Positions 7,411 through 15,620 of a stretch of DNA of 38,410 nt are shown here, piece by piece. The position numbers and the translations under genes were made by a program. The stretch's first letter is position 1. Each line of letters begins with the position of its first letter. The DNA is from a virus, in the IMG/VR virus record IMGVR_UViG_3300034111_000220, positions 1-38,410 of that record. One strand, written 5' to 3'. The notes beneath the pieces were generated by a model that did not search any database, was not told where the DNA came from, and worked only from the letters and a program-made list of their open reading frames with translations.

Positions 7411-8298
7411 ATGGCCGATAATATTGCTAGCGTTTATGCCGTACAATACGGCACTAACATCTCGCTGCTTTTGCAGCAAAAGGGCTCCAAGCTGCGCACC
7501 TCTGTGCAGACTGGTTCGTACAAGGGCAAGGCGTCTGAAGTCGTCACGCAGTACGGTGCTACCGCTGCTCGTGCGGTTTCGACCCGCTACCAGCCGATCG
7601 TCCCGGTCAACACCCCGAACAACCGTCGTTGGGTGTTCCCGGAAGACTTCGATTGGGCCGACCTGATCGACAACTTCGACAAGCTCCGTCTCCTCGCTGA
7701 CCCGCAGTCTGCCTATGCGCAGAACGGTTTGTACGCGATGGGCCGTGCGATGGACGATGTGATCATTGCCGGTATGCTTAACGACAACAAGACGGGCGAG
7801 GCTGGTGGCACGACCACGGCTTTCGACACGACGAACCAGCGCGTTGCTGTGAACTACGCTGCCTCTGGCAACGTGGGCCTCACGGTCGACAAGCTGCGTG
7901 AAGCGCGTCGCATCCTGATGGAAAACGAAGTCGATCTCGACGCGGAGCCGGTGTATTGCGCCATCTCTGCCGAGCAGCACGACGACCTCTTGGGCCAGAT
8001 CCAAGTGGTCTCGAGCGACTTCAACAGCGACACTCCGGTGATGAAGGATGGCAAGGTGATGCAGTTCTTGGGCATCAACTTCATCCACACCGAGCGTCTG
8101 CCGACGAGCTCGAGCCATCGTCGCTGCCCTGTGTGGGTGCCCTCGGGCGTTCACTTGGGTATGTGGAACGACATCATGTCTGACATCACGCAGCGTCGTG
8201 ATCTGTCTTCGCACCCGTATCAGATCTATCTGATGGGTACCTTCGGTGCCACGCGCACGGAAGAGAAGAAGATCGTCGACATCCTGTGCGCGGAATAA
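7411..8298 (+). CDS. major capsid protein
   Basis: 295 aa. The sequence (MADNIASVYAVQYGTNISLL ... KGKASEVVTQYGATAARAV ... RRWVFPEDFDWADLIDNFDKLRLL) is characteristic of the HK97-fold phage capsid family that I recall as Phage_capsid_2, seen in Bordetella-type podophages. Codon use is strongly biased, as expected of the most expressed gene, and this creates a long antisense shadow frame. GGAGGG lies just upstream of the ATG. It forms the icosahedral shell with the scaffold upstream and small head proteins downstream. Confidence 0.93.
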   Translation: MADNIASVYAVQYGTNISLLLQQKGSKLRTSVQTGSYKGKASEVVTQYGATAARAVSTRYQPIVPVNTPNNRRWVFPEDFDWADLIDNFDKLRLLADPQSAYAQNGLYAMGRAMDDVIIAGMLNDNKTGEAGGTTTAFDTTNQRVAVNYAASGNVGLTVDKLREARRILMENEVDLDAEPVYCAISAEQHDDLLGQIQVVSSDFNSDTPVMKDGKVMQFLGINFIHTERLPTSSSHRRCPVWVPSGVHLGMWNDIMSDITQRRDLSSHPYQIYLMGTFGATRTEEKKIVDILCAE

Positions 8299-8312
8299 GG
8301 GAGTAAAGGAAA

Positions 8313-8816
8313 ATGGCAGTTGTAGCAGTTAAATCAACCCTTATCACCAACGCAGATGCGACCCCGGCCGTTCTCAATAGCCCCCGTGTAGACGGTGGCT
8401 TCGAGCGTATCGAGGTTGCGACGGCAGCTATTACCTCTGGTGATAGCATCGCCTCAACCTATCGGATGTTCCGCGTTCCCTCGAATGCGGTGATGACCGA
8501 TCTGCGCATCTACTCGCCGGACATCGGCACGACGACGATCTCGGACATCGGCCTGTATCGCACCGCTAAAGACGGCGGCGCTGTGCAGGATGCTGACTTC
8601 TTTGCCTCGGCCCTGTCCCTCAAGGACGGTGCGCTCAATGGCACGGATGTTCTGCACGAAGCTGCGGTGTTCACGATTGATAACTCCGGCAAGGAGCTGT
8701 GGGAAGCCCTCGGTCTTACCAGCGACCCGTCGGTGTTCTACGATGTGGCTCTCACATTGACGGCGGCGGCTGACGCTACCGGAACGGTGAAACTCATCGG
8801 TCGTTACACGGCGTAA
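8313..8816 (+). CDS. putative head decoration or minor capsid protein
   Basis: 167 aa, rich in Ala, Thr, Ser and Asp, with likely beta structure (VAVKSTLITNADATPAVLNS ... VTLKLIGRYTA-like end). It directly follows the capsid gene with an AAGGA ribosome site. Small proteins in this place are often capsid cement or decoration proteins, and that is the inference here; I do not recognise a named family with certainty. Confidence 0.7.
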   Translation: MAVVAVKSTLITNADATPAVLNSPRVDGGFERIEVATAAITSGDSIASTYRMFRVPSNAVMTDLRIYSPDIGTTTISDIGLYRTAKDGGAVQDADFFASALSLKDGALNGTDVLHEAAVFTIDNSGKELWEALGLTSDPSVFYDVALTLTAAADATGTVKLIGRYTA

Positions 8817-8822
8817 TAAAGC

Positions 8823-8850
8823 GGGGCGGGCTGGGTAACTGGCTCGCCCC
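8823..8850 (+). terminator. strong GC hairpin after the capsid gene pair
   Basis: Stem GGGGCGGGC (8823-8831) pairs fully with GCTCGCCCC (8842-8850) with one G-U wobble, across the loop TGGGTAACTG. Only TCTCTTC follows instead of a pure T run, so it may act as a partial terminator or as an mRNA-stabilising hairpin that keeps capsid transcripts more abundant than the tail genes. Confidence 0.6.
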
Positions 8851-8870
8851 TCTCTTCACGGAGAACAGAC

Positions 8871-9065
8871 ATGGCAGATCGTTTTTACGGCATTGACCGC
8901 GGCGAACAGGGCGTTCGTAACGTCACAGAGGGAAGCTCCTCTACGGCGACCACGGACGTTGAAGTGCGTGTTGATCTCGCCCCCGGCATGAGTAAGATTG
9001 AGGTTTTGCTGGCCCTTGATTCGATCAAGGAAGCCATCGCTCAAGATACTTGGCCTCCGGCTTAA
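8871..9065 (+). CDS. small head-region protein of unknown function
   Basis: 64 aa (MADRFYGIDRGEQGVRNVTE ... DSIKEAIAQDTWPPA), preceded by GGAG. The middle is Thr/Val rich and the C-terminus is a short amphipathic helix. Position between the capsid and tail-tube genes suggests a minor structural role. I do not recognise the family. Confidence 0.65.
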   Translation: MADRFYGIDRGEQGVRNVTEGSSSTATTDVEVRVDLAPGMSKIEVLLALDSIKEAIAQDTWPPA

Positions 9066-9083
9066 CGGTCTCGGGGTTTCCCG

Positions 9084-9686
9084 ATGGCCGCTAGCAATGT
9101 AGCAATCGCAAACCTCGCGCTGACGAAGCTCGGGGATTTGCGCATTTTGAATCTCACGGACAACACCAAGCCTGCGCGCGAGGTGAATGCCGTGTTTGAT
9201 ATGACGCGGGACTATCTCCAGCGTCGCTTCTCTTGGCGGTACTGCATCAAGCGAGCAAACCTTGCCGCTGATTCTGGAACTCCGCTGTGGGACTGGTCGT
9301 ATCAGTATCAGATCCCGACCGACTGCCTGCGTATCCTGCAAGTTGGGCAGTATTACCCGACGCCTGATCTTTCCGATCTGATCTCGACTGGCGGGCAGGA
9401 ATACGTTCTTGAGGGCAAGTACATTCTCTCGAATCAGGCTGGCCCGCTAAAGCTGCGATACCTGTCTCGGGTAACTGACCCGGTGCAGTTTGATACGGCG
9501 TTTGACATGGCATTCTCCGCATATCTTGCGTACATCCTTGCCGAGCCTTTGACGGCTAGCGGAGAGCAAAAGCAAATGGCGTACAACGATTATCGTAATG
9601 CGATCAAAGATGCCGTCATTGCCAATGCGATAGAGAACCCACCGGAGTCGCTTGCCGACCAGACTTGGATTTTGGCGAGGCTTTAA
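9084..9686 (+). CDS. tail tubular protein A (head-tail adaptor), T7 gp11 family
   Basis: 200 aa, against 196 for T7 gp11. The N-terminus (IANLALTKLGDLRILNLTDNTKPAREVNAVFDMTRDYLQRRFSW region) and the YQYQIPTDCLRILQVG segment are clear family features. Twelve copies would sit beneath the portal and connect it to the nozzle. It ends 3 bases before the nozzle gene. Confidence 0.92.
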   Translation: MAASNVAIANLALTKLGDLRILNLTDNTKPAREVNAVFDMTRDYLQRRFSWRYCIKRANLAADSGTPLWDWSYQYQIPTDCLRILQVGQYYPTPDLSDLISTGGQEYVLEGKYILSNQAGPLKLRYLSRVTDPVQFDTAFDMAFSAYLAYILAEPLTASGEQKQMAYNDYRNAIKDAVIANAIENPPESLADQTWILARL

Positions 9687-9689
9687 GAC

Positions 9690-12542
9690 ATGGCGAAAAG
9701 CTCGCCCGCGATCTCTAACTTCAACGGCGGCGAGGTCGGCCCTCTCCTATCCGGTCGCGTCGATTTCGAGAAGTACAGCAGCTCCTGCTACAAGATGGAG
9801 CGATTCATCCCGACTGTGCAGGGGCCAGCCAAGCGCTCGCCCGGTACACGGTTCGTGCTGCCGACTAAATATGCGGACAAGAATTCGTATCTCAAGCGCT
9901 TTGAGTTCTCGTTCGATCAGGCGTACATCCTTGAGTTTGGCGACCAATATGTGCGCTTCTACACCGATCGAGGTGTGGTGCTAGACACCACGCTCGACAT
10001 CACCAACGTCACTCAAGCCAACCCGGGCGTTCTGACCTACAGCGGCACCGATCCTGCCAACGGCGATTTCTTCTATGTCACAGGCATAGAGGGGATGACT
10101 GAACTCAACAATCGATATGTGCGTGTATCCAATGTGGATACAGGCGCAAATACGTTTGAGCTACAGACGCCAACCCAGCAGGCGATCGATACTAGTATCT
10201 ATGGCGCATACGTCTTCAACGGCGATATGCAAAAGGTTTATGAGATTGCCTCTCCCTATCTCGAGGCCGACCTGACGAATGCAGAGGGCGGCTGCGCCCT
10301 TTCGATTGTCCAGTCTGGTGACGTCCTCTATATCGGCTGCGAGGGCTATGCGCCGCGCACGTTGACCCGCAGCGGCAATACGAGCTGGGCGTTTGCAACG
10401 TATGCGCCGACTGACGGCCCGTTCCAGACGGAGCCGCTTGATACCAAGAATTTCACGCTCGGTGCCTCAACGGGTACCGGCGTTTCGTTGACCTGTTCGA
10501 CAAACATTTTCGAGGTTGCCCACGAAGGGATGCTGTTTCGGCTAGAGCCGACCAACATCACTACCCCGCCTTGGGAAACGAATAAGAGCATCACAGCGAC
10601 GAATCTGCGCAAGTCTGATGGCAAGTATTACGAAGCCACCAACACCGCTACAACGGGCTCTGTGCGCCCTATACACGAAGAAGGAACCGAGTCTGACGGC
10701 GGAGTGATTTGGGAGTATCTACACCCGGGATATGTCGTCGTCAAAATCGTAACGGTAACGGACGCGCAAACGGCGACCTGCGACATCATTGGCCCGGGCA
10801 TTGCTCCTGCCGAGGTGGTTGCCGGTGACGACTGCCGGTTCCGCATCGGCGCGTGGGGTGAAGCGACAGGCGCTGCGTTCCCGTACAAAGTCTCTTTCTG
10901 GCGTGATCGGTTGTGGTGGGCTGGCAACCAGCAAGTTTATGCCTCGGTGGCTGGCGATTATTCCTCGATGGCTCCCGACACTCTTGGCGAGATCCTTGCG
11001 GATAACTCAATTTCGCTGACCATATCGGTCGGCAAGGTGGACAAGATCCGCTGGATGACGGCATCAGATGTGCTGCTGATCGGTACTGCTGGTTCTGAAA
11101 TCGCGGTGCAGGAAGTCACGCCAAACCAAGTGCTCGGCCCCGAGAACGTCAAGTACGAGATCCAGTCTGCTGAAGGCTCGAGAGAGTTAGAGGCGGTGCT
11201 GGTTGAGGATTCGGTGTTGTTTATTCGCATCGGTGGCCGTCGTGTCATCGAGCTGCGTTTCGACATCCAGTCTGATTCGTGGGTGCCGCGCGATATGAAC
11301 GTGCTGTACCCAGAGATCACCCAGACCGGCATCGTCGAGATGGCGTATCAGAAGGAGCCGGACAATATCATCTGGATCGTTCTGGCGAACGGCAACTTGA
11401 TCGGCATGACCTATGACCGAGAGCAGAACGTCTACGGCTGGCACCGTCATCCGATTGCCGGAGCTGGAGCCAAGGTCAAATCTGTTCAAGTGGCTACCGG
11501 CCCAGACGGCGACGTTGACGATGTGTGGATGATTGTCGAGCGCGACCTTGCCGATTACGCCATTCTCTCTGAAGCATCAGAATACGTCACCGCAGAAGAT
11601 GGCAGCCGAATGCTAATTGACGAGCCGATTGAAGTCGGGCGTTACGTTGAGTTTTTTGCGCAGGGATTTGAGCAAAATCAAGACGTCCAGAGCGCGGTCT
11701 ATCTTGACTCGTCGCTCGAGTTTGACAACACGATCAATGAGACGCTGTTGCCCGGGTTTGATTCCATTACCCGCGGCGCTACCAATGTGCCGTTTGAAGT
11801 CACATCGTTTTTTGAGCTGATCACAGAAGATGGCCTCGACTTCTTGGTAACGGAAGCAGAGGATTTCCTTGCCGTCACGGATGACATTTTTGTAGCTACA
11901 GACGTAGGCCGAGAGATCCGCTTGCGCTACTTTGACAGCGTATCCGAGCAATGGCTGACCGCTCGAGCGCTCATCACAAGCTACGTTGATGAGAGCAAGG
12001 TGCTGTGCACGATCCTCGCTCCGTTCCCGAATTCGGATGAAATCCCGGCTAATGGCTGGCGAATGACATCGACCGTGATCACAGGGCTGTGGCATCTGGA
12101 AGGCCAGACAATCAGCGCGCTAGCTGACGGCGCAGAGATTGAGAATTTGACCGTGCTTAACGGATCTGTGACGATGCCGGTGGCTACCGCTCGAGCGCAG
12201 TTCGGTCTGCCGTATACGTCTTATCTTGCGACTCAACGGATTGACTCGGGTGCCACGGATGGCACCGCGCAGGGCAAGACGAAGAGATTCCATCAGATCG
12301 TGATGCGCTTGTACGCAAGTCTTGGCGGTAAGGTTGGGCCGGATGCGTCATCGACCGATTACATTTTGTATCGATCGCTGTCAGACTACATGGATGAGGT
12401 TCCACCTGTTTTGACTGGCGATACCGACAAGTTTCCGTATCCGGGTGGCTACGAAACCGATGGCCGCATCTGGGTCTTGGCTGATCAGCCTCTGCCGCTG
12501 ACTGTCGTTGCGATGTACCCGCGAATGAAGACGGAGGACTAA
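9690..12542 (+). CDS. tail tubular protein B (nozzle), T7 gp12-type
   Basis: 950 aa, longer than T7 gp12 (794 aa). The N-terminus (SNFNGGEVGPLLSGRVDFEKY ... QGPAKRSPGTRFV) is the hallmark of podovirus nozzle proteins. The rest is beta-rich with repeated Asp/Thr/Gly segments. Six copies would close the tail and open for DNA ejection. The extra length lies in the middle and C-terminal parts (for example the repeated FELITEDG/FLVTEAEDFLAVTDD segment near residues 705-735) and may be an added beta domain. Its stop overlaps the next ATG by one base. Confidence 0.9.
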   Translation: MAKSSPAISNFNGGEVGPLLSGRVDFEKYSSSCYKMERFIPTVQGPAKRSPGTRFVLPTKYADKNSYLKRFEFSFDQAYILEFGDQYVRFYTDRGVVLDTTLDITNVTQANPGVLTYSGTDPANGDFFYVTGIEGMTELNNRYVRVSNVDTGANTFELQTPTQQAIDTSIYGAYVFNGDMQKVYEIASPYLEADLTNAEGGCALSIVQSGDVLYIGCEGYAPRTLTRSGNTSWAFATYAPTDGPFQTEPLDTKNFTLGASTGTGVSLTCSTNIFEVAHEGMLFRLEPTNITTPPWETNKSITATNLRKSDGKYYEATNTATTGSVRPIHEEGTESDGGVIWEYLHPGYVVVKIVTVTDAQTATCDIIGPGIAPAEVVAGDDCRFRIGAWGEATGAAFPYKVSFWRDRLWWAGNQQVYASVAGDYSSMAPDTLGEILADNSISLTISVGKVDKIRWMTASDVLLIGTAGSEIAVQEVTPNQVLGPENVKYEIQSAEGSRELEAVLVEDSVLFIRIGGRRVIELRFDIQSDSWVPRDMNVLYPEITQTGIVEMAYQKEPDNIIWIVLANGNLIGMTYDREQNVYGWHRHPIAGAGAKVKSVQVATGPDGDVDDVWMIVERDLADYAILSEASEYVTAEDGSRMLIDEPIEVGRYVEFFAQGFEQNQDVQSAVYLDSSLEFDNTINETLLPGFDSITRGATNVPFEVTSFFELITEDGLDFLVTEAEDFLAVTDDIFVATDVGREIRLRYFDSVSEQWLTARALITSYVDESKVLCTILAPFPNSDEIPANGWRMTSTVITGLWHLEGQTISALADGAEIENLTVLNGSVTMPVATARAQFGLPYTSYLATQRIDSGATDGTAQGKTKRFHQIVMRLYASLGGKVGPDASSTDYILYRSLSDYMDEVPPVLTGDTDKFPYPGGYETDGRIWVLADQPLPLTVVAMYPRMKTED

Positions 12543-12967
12543 TGGAAGTCGTCTCATTCAAAGCTCAATATCTGCAGCAAATGACCTTGCAAGATGCGCA
12601 AAAAATGACGCATTTTGCTGCATTTGATGAAGAATATTGCGACCAACTTGTTGCAGCAGGGCCGGCATATACGGTTCTGCGAAACAACAATCCGATTATG
12701 TGCGCAGGATTGGCCGAAATGTGGTCAGGGCGTTTTGCTGCTTGGGCATGGCTTTCAGAAGATGCTGGACGCAGCATGATTCAATTAACAAGAATTGTTG
12801 ATGACTACCTCAACACCCGTCCTTATCGGCGCATTGAGGCGTATGTCGATAACCAATTTTCCGCCGGCCACCGTTGGGCAAAAATGCTGCGATTTGAATA
12901 TGAAGGTCTAATGCGTGGGTTTGGCACTCAAGGCCAAGACATGGCGATGTATTCGAGGATTCAGTAA
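12542..12967 (+). CDS. internal virion protein A-like (T7 gp13/GNAT-like)
   Basis: 141 aa, the size of T7 gp13 (138 aa), in the same position after the nozzle gene. The sequence (CAGLAEMWSGRFAAWAWLSEDAGRSM ... RRIEAYVDNQFSAGHRWAKMLRFEYEG) has the look of a GNAT acetyltransferase fold, which I recall for the gp13 family. Enzymatic activity is not implied. It has a good GGAGG site. From here to about 16300 the genes look poorer in GC at third positions than the capsid gene. Confidence 0.8.
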   Translation: MEVVSFKAQYLQQMTLQDAQKMTHFAAFDEEYCDQLVAAGPAYTVLRNNNPIMCAGLAEMWSGRFAAWAWLSEDAGRSMIQLTRIVDDYLNTRPYRRIEAYVDNQFSAGHRWAKMLRFEYEGLMRGFGTQGQDMAMYSRIQ

Positions 12968-13518
12968 TGGCAGACCCAATAACAATTGCCGCAATCGTTT
13001 CAGCCGCTGCATCCGCCACGGCTACGCTTACGGAAACTGCGCAAGCGCGCAGAATAGGAAAACTTCAAGCTCGAGGCTTGGAAGAGCAAGCTCGCGCTAC
13101 GGCGCTTGAAACGACTGCCGCTGTAGAGGCGCAGTCACGAGAAACGCGTAGGCAGTTCGGCGAGACCCGTACTGCTGCTGCGCAAATGGGATTGCTTGAG
13201 TCTGCCTCATTTGCCGATCTTTATAGTGAGTCTGCTACTGCTGCCGAGCTAGATCGATTGAATCGGGAATACGAAGGTGAAGGCCGTCGTCGAGGATTGA
13301 TGTTTGAGGCTGGCGTAACGCGCGCTGCGCGCCCTCTTTGGGGGCCGGCAATTCTGTCTGCTGGCTCCAACGCCTTGAGTGCGTATGCCGGTGCTGGTGG
13401 AAAGATGCCACAAAAGCCGACAATCGACGACCTGCAAGAAGTTAAAATCAGCAGTCGCAAAGTCAAGCCGCGCGTCTATGTGACCGGCCCGCGTATGCTG
13501 CGAAACACAGGTAGATAA
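12967..13518 (+). CDS. internal virion protein B-like (T7 gp14)
   Basis: 183 aa, against 196 for T7 gp14. It has an Ala-rich hydrophobic N-terminus (ITIAAIVSAAASATATLTETAQARR), a long helical Gln/Glu/Arg region, and a basic C-terminus. T7 gp14 is ejected and forms the outer-membrane part of the DNA channel; the same role is inferred from order and size. It starts overlapping the previous stop by one base and ends 2 bases before the next gene. Confidence 0.8.
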   Translation: MADPITIAAIVSAAASATATLTETAQARRIGKLQARGLEEQARATALETTAAVEAQSRETRRQFGETRTAAAQMGLLESASFADLYSESATAAELDRLNREYEGEGRRRGLMFEAGVTRAARPLWGPAILSAGSNALSAYAGAGGKMPQKPTIDDLQEVKISSRKVKPRVYVTGPRMLRNTGR

Positions 13519-13520
13519 TC

Positions 13521-15620
13521 ATGGCAAAGCTCGAATTCTATCGACAGCAAACGACGCCTCGCGTCATTGCTCCCGATGTCGGTGGACTCGGGCGCATTCA
13601 GTCTGGATTTGGTCAGGCGGCAGAAGCCATTGCTCGAGGTGCCGCAGCTGCTGGGCAGATGATCGAGCGGCGTAATCTAGAGATTGAAAAGCGCCGCGAA
13701 GATGAGGCCGCGATTGATGCGTCCTCCAAAGCTGTCGAGCTGACTAGCCGATGGCTTGATGAAGAGCAGAGGCTGCGGCAGGAAGCCGAGGCTGCTGACA
13801 ATTTTGACGGGTTTACGGATACCGCGCAGGGGCGGTATCAGGAGCTAGTCAACGAGTATCTTCCAAACCTCAAGTCTGACAAAGCCCGCGCGTGGTTTAC
13901 GGAGCGAACTGCAATTCAAGGCTTGGATGTGCAGCGCGGCTCAATGGATTATCAAGCGCGCAGCTCTGTTGCAAAAACTGTCAGAATTGAAGGCGAAACG
14001 TTTAACACTTCTCGCAGGCTTGTTCAGGTCGATCCCTCTAAATTTTCAGAGCTATCTGAAAGTTTAAAGCTGTCTGCATCTAGAATTACAGACAAACAAG
14101 TTGCCGCGAAATTTTACGATCAAAACCGCGCATTGCTTGCGCAGGATGCTGCTATATCAGCAGCCGATCGCAATCCGCGTCAGATCCTTGACGCTCTTGC
14201 CAAGCCGCAGGGAGAGACGGGCTTTGCGTATCTTGATGCCCTTGATGCTGATTCTGTGGATAACGTTAAAGCTGCCGCCGAGCGCAGACTTGCCATCCTT
14301 GAGCAAGAGCGCCGCGTTCGTCAGGCTGAAGCTCGAGAAGCGCTGCGCACACAGATTGACGATCAGTTTGCGTACATGAGTGTCGGAATTATGCCGGACA
14401 AGTTAATTCCGCAATCTGCGTTTGTTAATGCTGGCATGGCTGACCGATATAGCGACTATCGTGAAACGTACAACGCCAGCGCAACGCTTGTGTCAATGTC
14501 CACTATGCCTCGAGCAGAGGCTGCGCAGAAGATCGCTGCGATGAAGCCTACCGCAGAGGCTGGGGCTGCCGGAAAGCTGAAGCGATACGAGATGGTTTCC
14601 GAGTCTTATGCGCGTATGGTTCAGGCGCAGGAAAATGATCCAGCCGCATATCTCATTGAGCGCAATCCTGCTATTCGCAGCGCTTATGACGCAATGAATG
14701 CTGCTCAAACAACAGAAGAACAGCAGGCTGCTGCGGCGAATTTTGCGCGTATAGTTGATCTTGAGTCCAAGCGAATCGGAATCAACAACAAGTCAATTCT
14801 GCCAAACGCTCTGGCTGCTGATATTGTGAACCGAACGTTTATGCCATATCAGCAAGGCGCTTCAACTGGAGCGGCTGCCATTTTGGCAGAGCGTCAGAGA
14901 TGGGGTAGTTACTGGGGAAGGGTGCAGTCTCAAGTTGCCGCAAAGCTGCCGGGTGACGCAGCGATTATTGGAGCTGGCATGGCTGAAGGCCCGGCAAACC
15001 GATTGATACAAATGAACGCGGTTAGCGAAGCTGACATGGCAAAACTGTTGCCCGTAAATGTCTCTAAAAAAGATCTTGATGATGAAATTACGGATATATC
15101 TCAAGATCTTGAAGCGTCTTGGTTTGCAAAGCCGGGTAGTGAAGCAACCATGCTTGCAATTAAAAGCGCGACTGCAAAGCTTGCTATTGATTACATGAGA
15201 AATGGCAGAGGTTTAAACGACGCAGTAGCGCAAGCCTTTGGCGAAGTTGTAGGCGATCGTTATCGGTTTGCAGAGATTAACGATTCTGTCGTTCGTATTC
15301 CAAGCCCAAACAACCGCGAGGCTGGAGCTGGGGAAATCAGTAGTTCTCAAATCAGAACTGGGTTGCGTTCATTTACAAATGATGCAATTCAAGATCTTGG
15401 TTTTGGGAATGTCCGAGGCACTTACTGGCAAACATCGGCAGACGACAAGTCTGTTATGTTGATGCGAGACGGGCAGCCGCTACAAAATTCTCAAGGCGAA
15501 TTTATTATGTATTCTTGGCAAGAGATCAGGAATCGAGCCGCTACTAGAATGTTTACGCGAGAGCAAAAAGAGCGAGAACTCCTTGAGTCATCGAAATCTG
15601 CGCGCGGAATCAATCCATGA
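13521..15620 (+). CDS. internal virion protein C-like (T7 gp15)
   Basis: 699 aa (T7 gp15 is 747 aa), almost all helical, rich in Ala, Glu, Gln and Arg, with no membrane span. It is in the canonical position between the gp14- and gp16-type genes. T7 gp15 makes the periplasmic tube of the ejection channel. Identification rests on order, length and composition more than on a single motif. Its stop overlaps the next ATG by 4 bases (ATGA). Confidence 0.8.
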   Translation: MAKLEFYRQQTTPRVIAPDVGGLGRIQSGFGQAAEAIARGAAAAGQMIERRNLEIEKRREDEAAIDASSKAVELTSRWLDEEQRLRQEAEAADNFDGFTDTAQGRYQELVNEYLPNLKSDKARAWFTERTAIQGLDVQRGSMDYQARSSVAKTVRIEGETFNTSRRLVQVDPSKFSELSESLKLSASRITDKQVAAKFYDQNRALLAQDAAISAADRNPRQILDALAKPQGETGFAYLDALDADSVDNVKAAAERRLAILEQERRVRQAEAREALRTQIDDQFAYMSVGIMPDKLIPQSAFVNAGMADRYSDYRETYNASATLVSMSTMPRAEAAQKIAAMKPTAEAGAAGKLKRYEMVSESYARMVQAQENDPAAYLIERNPAIRSAYDAMNAAQTTEEQQAAAANFARIVDLESKRIGINNKSILPNALAADIVNRTFMPYQQGASTGAAAILAERQRWGSYWGRVQSQVAAKLPGDAAIIGAGMAEGPANRLIQMNAVSEADMAKLLPVNVSKKDLDDEITDISQDLEASWFAKPGSEATMLAIKSATAKLAIDYMRNGRGLNDAVAQAFGEVVGDRYRFAEINDSVVRIPSPNNREAGAGEISSSQIRTGLRSFTNDAIQDLGFGNVRGTYWQTSADDKSVMLMRDGQPLQNSQGEFIMYSWQEIRNRAATRMFTREQKERELLESSKSARGINP

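Noticed and set aside
7381-8214. 277-codon antisense frame inside the major capsid gene
   Set aside because: Same reason: shadow of the most codon-biased gene in the window.
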